NCBI GenBank assembly: GCA_019136335.1
Contig: JAGVUK010000218.1
Span: forward strand, 1-13,513
Reading direction: 5' to 3'
Source: Methanomicrobiales archaeon
Lineage (GTDB): Archaea > Halobacteriota > Methanomicrobia > Methanomicrobiales > Methanoculleaceae
DNA: 13,513 nt
The position numbers and the translations under genes were made by a program. Position 1 is the first letter of the stretch. Every line of letters starts with the position of its first letter. This document shows, piece after piece, positions 6,708-12,194 of the stretch. The notes below the pieces were generated by a model that was not told the DNA's origin, did not search any database, and worked only from the letters and a program-made list of their open reading frames with translations.

Positions 6708-7592
6708 ATGAAGAAACCTGATGTTAGCCAAATTGAAAAGACTATATCATCACTTTTGCCCGATGAAGAATATAGAAAGGTTTGCTTGTCGCTATTTGTA
6801 GAATCGCTCTTTAAGGCTAATACATATGGGAGCGACAAGTGGGGCGCATACTGCTATAGTGGAGGCGTTCGACTCTTAGTTGGCAGTCTGATTGTTTTTA
6901 CCATTCACAAAGAGGGATTATGGCTATCTCTTGATAAACAACTGTTGGGCGAGAGGGAAGATGAGCAGAGCATGTTAGAAAAAAGTAAAGCATGGCGCTG
7001 GGAGAGGGGCAAATATTCTGAGTATGAACGAGTTCCATCAATGAATGGATATTATGTTCCTTCAAGGGAGAGTCTGGATATCTGGCCTATAATACGTGAT
7101 TTTCATTTTGAGTACATAAAAAGAGCTGCAGATAAATACAATCAGTTGAGGAGTGACAGCCAGAAGAAGCACAATCCTGAATTATTAACATATATCAGCA
7201 ATGAACTTGGACAAAGCATTCCCGGCCCAAATTACGGCAATATACCTGAAACTAATGTCTTTGAAGATGTTGAAGAATTTGAAAGAGCCAGCAAAGAGTT
7301 GCCTGAGACGGAACGCAAATCAATAATGCTGAGTCGTATTGGTCAGGGAGCGTTTCGTTCCGGTTTGATAGGTTATTGGAAGAGATGTGCTGTTACGGGG
7401 TGCGACTCACTCGATTTGTTAAAAGCATCGCATATCAAGCCCTGGAGAGATTCAGATAATGCAGAACGCCTGGACATCTACAATGGTCTGTTACTTATCC
7501 CTAACTTAGATAGTGCTTTTGATAAAGGGTATATTAGTTTTGACGATGGCGGGAAAATAATCATTAGTGATATGATAAAAGATGGGGGATAG
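6708..7592 (+). CDS. HNH endonuclease (HNH_2 type), frameshifted near its C-terminus
   Basis: 294 residues as read. It starts at the ATG 8 bases after GGAGA. The first 200 residues form a domain I do not recognise, with KWGAYCYSGGVRLLVGSLIVFTIHKEGLWLSL. From about 209 an HNH_2-type nuclease domain follows: RIGQGAFRSGLIGYWKRCAVTGC (C227, C232), LLKASHIKPW (H242), YNGLLL (N259) and FDKGYISFDDGG (D272). This family includes stand-alone and restriction-associated DNA endonucleases. The frame stops at a TAG right after GGGGG (7584-7588). Dropping one G continues the protein for 34 more codons in the family's usual style. The gene is AT-rich (33% and 45% GC in two hand-counted 60-base lines), unlike both flanks, which suggests horizontal transfer. 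The catalytic residues are upstream of the shift, so activity may survive. Confidence 0.8.
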   Translation: MKKPDVSQIEKTISSLLPDEEYRKVCLSLFVESLFKANTYGSDKWGAYCYSGGVRLLVGSLIVFTIHKEGLWLSLDKQLLGEREDEQSMLEKSKAWRWERGKYSEYERVPSMNGYYVPSRESLDIWPIIRDFHFEYIKRAADKYNQLRSDSQKKHNPELLTYISNELGQSIPGPNYGNIPETNVFEDVEEFERASKELPETERKSIMLSRIGQGAFRSGLIGYWKRCAVTGCDSLDLLKASHIKPWRDSDNAERLDIYNGLLLIPNLDSAFDKGYISFDDGGKIIISDMIKDGG

Positions 7593-7692
7593 AAATAAGC
7601 TTGGGATTCATTCAAAAATGAAACTAAGGAAAATAGAAAAGCGTCAGATCGAATATCTGGATTATCATCGGCGGGAGATATTGAAAAAATGA
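7588..7692 (+). pseudogene. Out-of-frame C-terminal tail of the HNH endonuclease
   Basis: Reading from 7588 gives 34 codons and a TGA at 7690-7692. The reading begins DRNKLGIHSKMKLRK and ends IEYLDYHRREILKK. It joins the upstream product through a one-base skip in the G5 run. It matches how HNH_2 proteins typically end, with a short 'YL.YHR' segment after the nuclease motif. The restored protein would be about 327 residues, and its stop would sit 42 bases before the DUF4062 start. Causes could be a real mutation, phase variation in the G tract, programmed +1 frameshifting or a sequencing error. Confidence 0.75.
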
Positions 7693-7734
7693 AAAAACGA
7701 GGGAAAATCGAGCGATCAGGGAGGAAGGGAAGAG

Positions 7735-8373
7735 ATGCAGGACAATAGGAAGCTCACGATTATGGTTTCCTCTACGGTGTACGGCATCGAAGAGCTCCTG
7801 GATCGAATCTATACGCTTTTAACCGCGTTTGGCTATGAAGTCTGGATGTCTCACAAAGGAACCGTCCCGGTCTTTTCGAACCGCTCCGCTTTTGAGAACT
7901 GCATCACAGCGACAGAGAACTGCGACCTGTTTCTCGGGTTGATCACTCCTCTTTATGGCAGCGGGAGAGACGGGGACGGGCTATCTATTACACACCAGGA
8001 GTTGAAGAGGGCCATCGCGTTGAATAAGCCACGCTGGCTCCTTGTCCATGATCATGTGATTTTTGCCAGACAGCTCCTGAATCATATCGGCCATAAGGGG
8101 GAGGCGGGCCGGGATAGGCTCACTCTAGAGAAGAACCGGATCATGGATGATCTCCGGGTCATCGATATGTATGAAGAAGCCATCCTTTCCGAGAAACCTC
8201 TGCGGGAACGGAAGGGCAACTGGGTTCAGAAGTTCAGGTCAGACGATGACGCAGCCCTCTTCGCCACCGCACAATTTTCGCGCTACCAGGAAGTTGAAGC
8301 GTTTGTGCAGGAGAACTTCCGGGATACTGCCCGTGTCTCCCGGACTGTCCAGGATCGGAGGGGCCGTTCATGA
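7735..8373 (+). CDS. DUF4062 domain protein
   Basis: 212 residues. The ATG follows GGGAGG (7719-7724) by 10 bases. The N-terminus LTIMVSSTVYGIEELLDRIYTLLTAFGYEVW is the DUF4062 signature, a Rossmann-like fold considered related to TIR/SEFIR-type domains. CDLFLGLITPLYGSG and SITHQELKRAIALNKPRWLLVHD continue the domain to about residue 105. The C-terminal half (DLRVIDMYEEAI, GNWVQKFRSDDDAALFATAQFSRYQEVEAF) is conserved-looking but unassigned. DUF4062 occurs at the N-terminus of some STAND-type immune NTPases; here it is a separate protein. Its stop overlaps the start of the ATPase gene as ATGA, so the two are probably made in fixed proportion and interact. Nucleotide hydrolysis or signalling is possible but not shown. 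Confidence 0.85.
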   Translation: MQDNRKLTIMVSSTVYGIEELLDRIYTLLTAFGYEVWMSHKGTVPVFSNRSAFENCITATENCDLFLGLITPLYGSGRDGDGLSITHQELKRAIALNKPRWLLVHDHVIFARQLLNHIGHKGEAGRDRLTLEKNRIMDDLRVIDMYEEAILSEKPLRERKGNWVQKFRSDDDAALFATAQFSRYQEVEAFVQENFRDTARVSRTVQDRRGRS

Positions 8374-9788
8374 GGACGAAAGCCATCCGAGAGTCCCTGT
8401 CGCTTGGAGAAAGGCAGAGCGTTGAGTTCATACCCAATTGTAGGGATATCAGTGCCATCGGCCGGGTAGTCTGCGGCTTTCTGAACACTTCCGGCGGCTA
8501 TGTTGTCTGCGGCGTGGATGACCAGGGGACGGTTATCGGTATCAAGAACCCCGACGCTATGGTAAAGTGCCTCGAACAGAGGGTGCATCAAGGACTCTCT
8601 CCCGGGGCACTGGTTGCGGTTCGGGTACACGAGGTTGAAGGAAAAACCCTGCTCATCATTGAGGTGCCTGCTGGCAAGGATCTGCCATACGCGTTTGAGA
8701 ATATCATCTATCTTCGCACAGGTCAGACCACCCAGAAAGCAGATATCGAGACCATCCGTGACATGGTGCTCCGCAAGCAGGTGGAGCCTGAGCGATGGGA
8801 GCGACGCTTTTCTTCCGCAGATATGAACGAAGATCTGGACCTCAATGAGGTTCGGTCCACTGTAAAGGCAGTGACTGCATCAGGGCGATTCTGGTTCCGG
8901 GATAGTGATAATCCAACTGCGATTCTTGAGGATCTCTCGGTCTCCAGATATGGCCGCCTGACCAACGGTGGTGATATCCTCTTCGGAGCCAATCCCGCCA
9001 TCCGCTATCCGCAGATCCGGGTTCGGGCAGCGGTTTTCAGAACGGACAAAACAGGCGACACGTACCAGGACATGAAATCTTACGAAGGCCCGCTAGTGCC
9101 GGTACTGGAAGATGTGTACTCCTTTATTTTGAGGAATACCCCTACAGTATCGCGTTTCGGATCTGCCGATCTTAAACGTCAGGATGAACCCTTCTACCCA
9201 TCGGACGCCATCCGAGAAGGGTTAGTCAACGCCTTTGCACATCGTGACTACAGCGATTTCTCCGGTGGAATTACCGTCCATATCTACCCCAATCGCCTGG
9301 AGATCTCAAATACTGGCAAGTTTCCTGAGGGTGTGACACTTGCAAAACTTCAGAAGGGAACACTGTCCGTTCTGCGCAACCCGGACATTGCGCACGTGTT
9401 GTACCTGCGCGGGTATATGGAAAAAATTGGCCGGGGCAGCATATTGATCCAGAGGGCCTGCACCGAGCGTGGTCTACCTCTGCCGCAGTGGTCAGAGGAC
9501 GACCGCGGCGTTACCCTGACCTTCTTTGCCACGGAAGTCACCACGGAAGTCACCACGGAAGTCACCACGGAAGTCATGCAGATCATCGAGGCTCTTGACG
9601 GTGAGATGTCGCGCCGGGAACTTCAGGATGTCCTCGGCCTGAGGAACGTCGAACACTTCAGGAAGGTCTACCTGCAGCCGGCAATCCGGGAAGGCCTGGT
9701 CGAGATGACCATCACCGACAAACCACGCAGCAGCAAGCAGCGATATCGCCTTACCCGGAGAGGGCATTCTGTGCTCCAAAAATCATAG
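8370..9788 (+). CDS. AlbA_2 (Schlafen-like) / GHKL-type ATPase with C-terminal winged helix
   Basis: 472 residues. The start is fixed by the ATGA overlap with the DUF4062 gene. Residues about 10-125 form an AlbA_2/Schlafen-type domain (ERQSVEFIPN, GRVVCGFLNTSGGYVVCGVDDQGTVIGI, YLRTGQTTQKAD). A GHKL-like ATP-binding domain (HATPase_c_4 type) follows: N-box EGLVNAFAHRDYS (E283, N287, H291), then LEISNTGKFPEGV and YMEKIGRGSILIQRA. A linker of TEV/TTEV repeats (388-402) leads to a winged-helix domain (about 403-472) resembling those at the end of Fic/RecG-like regulators. Such proteins are annotated as transcriptional regulators or 'RecG-like' ATP-binding proteins and recur in defence islands. 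The usual acidic/Lys signature of AlbA_2 (EFK) reads EFI here. Its GC (about 52% in one counted line) is below the flanks. Confidence 0.86.
   Translation: MRTKAIRESLSLGERQSVEFIPNCRDISAIGRVVCGFLNTSGGYVVCGVDDQGTVIGIKNPDAMVKCLEQRVHQGLSPGALVAVRVHEVEGKTLLIIEVPAGKDLPYAFENIIYLRTGQTTQKADIETIRDMVLRKQVEPERWERRFSSADMNEDLDLNEVRSTVKAVTASGRFWFRDSDNPTAILEDLSVSRYGRLTNGGDILFGANPAIRYPQIRVRAAVFRTDKTGDTYQDMKSYEGPLVPVLEDVYSFILRNTPTVSRFGSADLKRQDEPFYPSDAIREGLVNAFAHRDYSDFSGGITVHIYPNRLEISNTGKFPEGVTLAKLQKGTLSVLRNPDIAHVLYLRGYMEKIGRGSILIQRACTERGLPLPQWSEDDRGVTLTFFATEVTTEVTTEVTTEVMQIIEALDGEMSRRELQDVLGLRNVEHFRKVYLQPAIREGLVEMTITDKPRSSKQRYRLTRRGHSVLQKS
9531..9575 (+). repeat. 12-base tandem repeat encoding TTEV
   Basis: The unit ACGGAAGTCACC occurs three times exactly (9531-9566), followed by a partial copy ACGGAAGTC. 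It encodes TEVTTEVTTEVTTEV between the ATPase and winged-helix domains. The period is a multiple of three, so copy-number change would alter linker length without breaking the frame. Confidence 0.9.
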
Positions 9789-9840
9789 TATGTGCGGAAA
9801 TCGACGAACAATTAGTATCCTCCACTCGAATCCTGATGGG

Positions 9841-9857
9841 ACGAGGTTTCCCCTCGT
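9841..9857 (+). terminator. Hairpin downstream of the ATPase gene
   Basis: ACGAGG-TTTCC-CCTCGT, a perfect 6-bp stem 53 bases after the stop codon. There is no strong T run after it. A role in transcript ending or 3' stability is possible but weakly supported. Confidence 0.25.
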
Positions 9858-9927
9858 ACAACATCGGATGAAACAGGGTTCGCTTCAACAATACTGTGGA
9901 GAGATTAGCCACCTGTAACGATCAGGG

Positions 9928-10075
9928 GTGAACTACCCCACCCTTCAGGCCGGGGGTCTTCCCGCTCATGCCGCCGACGAGCCCCGCAGAGAATAAACTG
10001 GTTCGTCCAGATCAGGAGAGCCCATCAAATCAGAGGGCATCATAACTTGGCGGCATGCTTCTCAGCATGGCTGCC
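9928..10075 (-). mobile_element. Putative IS200/IS605-type right end / omegaRNA-like relic without tnpB
   Basis: The minus strand ends in GGGTGGGGTAGTTCAC, which resembles right ends of archaeal IS605/IS1341-type elements. It is part of a hairpin (9935-9939 with 9053-style partner at 9953-9957: ACCCC/GGGGT, inner CC/GG). Upstream on the same strand are a CTGG/CCAG hairpin (9998-10010) and a strong bulged 11-bp hairpin (10049-10075; arms include GCATGCT/AGCATG). A terminal hairpin plus an upstream chain of stems is how TnpB guide (omega/re) RNAs are built at such ends. No tnpA or tnpB reading frame is present, so this is a decayed copy, a MITE-like derivative or a lone RNA gene. Identification rests on resemblance recalled by eye. 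Confidence 0.4.
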
Positions 10076-10327
10076 TCCGTTACTCTATCAAGTCGCTCTT
10101 TCAGATTCTTTCCTCTTTTCCCGCTCTCTCATCTCATTTGGAAGGCGCTGTCCTGGCACTCGGGCGAACCGAGATCCGCCGCAAAAATTGGTTGCTCAGT
10201 TCATTCGGCCAGACTCGCCCGTTCTTGTAGCCCATAACGCCGTTGCGATTGCTTGCCTCCTGGTCTACTGCTTGGTCTCGCTTAGCCGTTCGCGAAGCTC
10301 CGCCTTTCAAGCACGCGATAGTCCCCC
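10076..10327. other. Non-coding stretch beyond the MFS gene's 3' end
   Basis: Open frames cross this stretch on both strands, but their translations do not resemble proteins. It may be the body or left part of the mobile-element relic at 9928-10075, ending next to the transporter stop. I see no left-end hairpin clear enough to define a boundary. Confidence 0.3.
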
Positions 10328-11539
10328 TCACCCCCCCGCCCGTGGCACCGGCTCCCGGGCAGAGAGCGCGAAGAACCCACAGACCGCCACTGCGATGAGG
10401 AAACTCGCGAAGAACCCGGGGCCGAACCCGGCGGCGGCAACAATGATCCCGGTGACGAGGGGGCCTGCCGAGTGCCCGATGTCCATGATGGACGACAACG
10501 CCCCCATCGAGGCGCCCATCTGTTCCTTCTCTGCAACGTCCGCGACATACGCGCTCGTCGCGACCGTGGAGAGTGACATGCCGAGAGCGAGGAGGGAACT
10601 TATGAGGAGGAACGTCGTGAACGCCGACGCGAACGGGATGGCGGCAACAGAACACCCCAGAACGAAGAGCCCGACGACGATCTGGACCCTCTTGTCGACC
10701 CGGTCGGAGATCCTGCCGAAGGAGGGTTTCGTCGCCGCGACGATCAGCGTCTGGGCGGCAAACAGGATCCCGGCCTGGTACGCACCCATCCCCCGCGAGA
10801 GCAGCACGAGCGGCAGGAACGTCTCAAACGCCCCGAAGGCAAAGTAGGTCGCCATATCCACGAATGCCGTCGCCAGGAGCCTCCTGTTCGTGAAGAACGT
10901 CACAAAACTTCTGCGGAATGCCGAGAACGGGAGGACCGTGAGGGGGGCCGGGGTCTCCTCCCGGAAGAGGAGGACCAGGACAACCACCGGCACCGCGGCG
11001 ATTGCCGCGGCGAGGTACACCATCCGGTACGGGACGAGCCCGGGGTAAACGGCGAAGAACGATATGATGGCCCCGCCGGCGAGCGGGGCAAGGGTCCTCC
11101 CGATCAGGGTTGCGGAAGAGTACTGCCCGAGCACCTCCCCCTTCCGTTCCGGGAATCGCGTCGCGATCATCGCGGCGATCACCGGCCCGAGGATAGCGGT
11201 CGCCGTCCCGTGGAAGAACCGGACCGGGATCAGCCAGAGCGGATCGGTGATGACGAGGTAGAGCAGGGGGGCCGAGAGGAATACCGCCCCGGACGCGACG
11301 AGCAACCTCCGCCTGCCCAGGTGGTCCGAGAGAACCCCCACCGGGAACGAGAACAGGATCCCGGCGAGCGGGGAGACCGCTGCCACGAGGCCGATGACCG
11401 CGTCGCCGGCGCCCAGGGCCTGCGAGAAGAGGGGCAGCACCGGATTCTTCGAGACGGTCGTCGAGAAGATTGCAAAAAACCCGATTACGAAGAGGATATA
11501 CACTGCCCGGCGGTCCGCTGCAGGGTGCTGCCCGATCAT
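10328..11539 (-). CDS. Major facilitator superfamily transporter, efflux type
   Basis: 403 residues. The start is the ATG at 11539 because GGAGA sits 7 bases upstream; the frame is open to 11608, but the extra residues are polar and non-conserved-looking. About 12 hydrophobic segments are visible. The loop after TM2 has the MFS motif A variant GVLSDHLGRRRLL, and the related GRISDRVDKR loop lies in the second half. PVRFFHGTATAILGPVIAAMIA and ALSSIMDIGHSAGPLVTGIIV fit drug:proton antiporter-like MFS proteins. The substrate cannot be read from the sequence. It is expressed alone, with a palindrome in its promoter suggesting repressor control. Confidence 0.88.
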   Translation of the reverse strand: MIGQHPAADRRAVYILFVIGFFAIFSTTVSKNPVLPLFSQALGAGDAVIGLVAAVSPLAGILFSFPVGVLSDHLGRRRLLVASGAVFLSAPLLYLVITDPLWLIPVRFFHGTATAILGPVIAAMIATRFPERKGEVLGQYSSATLIGRTLAPLAGGAIISFFAVYPGLVPYRMVYLAAAIAAVPVVVLVLLFREETPAPLTVLPFSAFRRSFVTFFTNRRLLATAFVDMATYFAFGAFETFLPLVLLSRGMGAYQAGILFAAQTLIVAATKPSFGRISDRVDKRVQIVVGLFVLGCSVAAIPFASAFTTFLLISSLLALGMSLSTVATSAYVADVAEKEQMGASMGALSSIMDIGHSAGPLVTGIIVAAAGFGPGFFASFLIAVAVCGFFALSAREPVPRAGG

Positions 11540-11622
11540 GGTTCTTCTCTCCGGTTCCCGGTTAACGTCAAGGACCCCGTATCTGCCGGGATACCGCCGG
11601 CGGTTCAATCAGTACAAAGATT

Positions 11623-11643
11623 GCTCGCAGGCGAGCCTTATAC
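11623..11643 (-). promoter_or_regulatory. TATA box with adjoining palindromic operator for the MFS gene
   Basis: On the minus strand GTATAAG (11637-11643) is followed at once by a perfect 14-bp palindrome, GCTCGC-CT-GCGAGC (11623-11636). The transcript would start near 11613-11616, so the palindrome fills the space between TATA box and start. A protein bound there would block the polymerase. The leader would be about 75 bases. Confidence 0.5.
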
Positions 11644-12048
11644 ATGCCGGTCGCCGGGTACCCGGGGAATGGCGGAATCGCCGACCGCCTCTCCCGCGAT
11701 GGTGGCCGCCCCTTCGCACCGGCCCATCGGGGTTCCGTACCGCCCCGCGGGAACCCGCGTTCACCGGGGGGGGGGCACGGACCTCCCGAACCGCGCCCGT
11801 ACGGAAGACCCGGGGCCGTTCGTGAGCATGGGCCACCACCGGTTTGCCGCAGTCACCCGCCGTGAGCACGGCGAATTCCGGCGAAGACCCCGGCCTCCGT
11901 GGCCGGGCATCCACGGCGGGCACCGCCCGCGAGGCTCCCAGAAAAACGCCATTACTCTACGATATCGACTAACCGGGGGCAAACCGGCAGTATCCTGGAC
12001 CCCGGTGATGTCCCCCGGATGGATTTGTCATGTAGAATCATTACAGAA
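11644..12048. other. Long intergenic stretch, no recognisable gene
   Basis: Very GC-rich in its first part. The open frames on either strand give Pro/Arg/Gly-rich translations with no family resemblance. There is a run of nine G (11766-11774). Two perfect hairpins stand side by side: CCCGGCC-TCCGT-GGCCGGG (11889-11907) and GCGGGC-ACC-GCCCGC (11916-11930). These might mark a transcript end or a small RNA, but I recognise no family. Confidence 0.35.
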
Positions 12049-12049
12049 C

Positions 12050-12057
12050 CTATAAAA
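12050..12057 (+). promoter_or_regulatory. TATA box for the acyl-CoA synthetase gene
   Basis: CTATAAAA, a good archaeal box A. The expected start, about 25-27 bases on, is near 12079, exactly where the foldable leader begins. This leaves a 5' leader of about 115 bases, long for an archaeal mRNA. Confidence 0.5.
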
Positions 12058-12078
12058 CGAATATGAGACCACCCTGTA

Positions 12079-12143
12079 CAGTTCATTCCGACCTGCTGGT
12101 CTGGCTTTCCGGGAGATGGGTCATCTGTCAGGAACATGAACTG
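12079..12143 (+). ncRNA. Candidate structured 5' leader (possible riboswitch-like element)
   Basis: The outer stem CAGTTCAT (12079-12086) pairs with ATGAACTG (12136-12143), with TCC (12087-12089)/GGA (12131-12133) continuing it across a 2-nt bulge. Inside are two hairpins: GACC-TGCT-GGTC (12090-12101) and AGATG-GGT-CATCT (12114-12126). Together they make a closed multi-branch junction. About 50 unpaired bases then lead to GAGGAG (12183-12188) and the ATG at 12195. The shape resembles a regulatory leader, but it matches no riboswitch class I know. Confidence 0.4.
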
Positions 12144-12194
12144 CAGAATCACAGAGATGCTCGTTAAAGATACTCAAGATGTGAGGAGACAATC

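Noticed and set aside
9531..9575. CRISPR-like short repeats
   Set aside because: The repeats are directly tandem, have no spacers, and encode the TTEV linker. No CRISPR array was seen in the window.
10076..10327. RNase P RNA or similar large RNA on the minus strand
   Set aside because: A GGCTACAAGAACGGGCGAG-like segment drew attention, but the other conserved RNase P blocks are absent.
10047..10847. 266-codon plus-strand frame across the mobile-element relic and MFS gene
   Set aside because: Most of it is antisense to the MFS gene, and the non-overlapping first part resembles no protein.
11210..12055. 281-codon plus-strand frame
   Set aside because: The first half is antisense to the MFS gene; the remainder is Pro/Arg-rich with no family resemblance.
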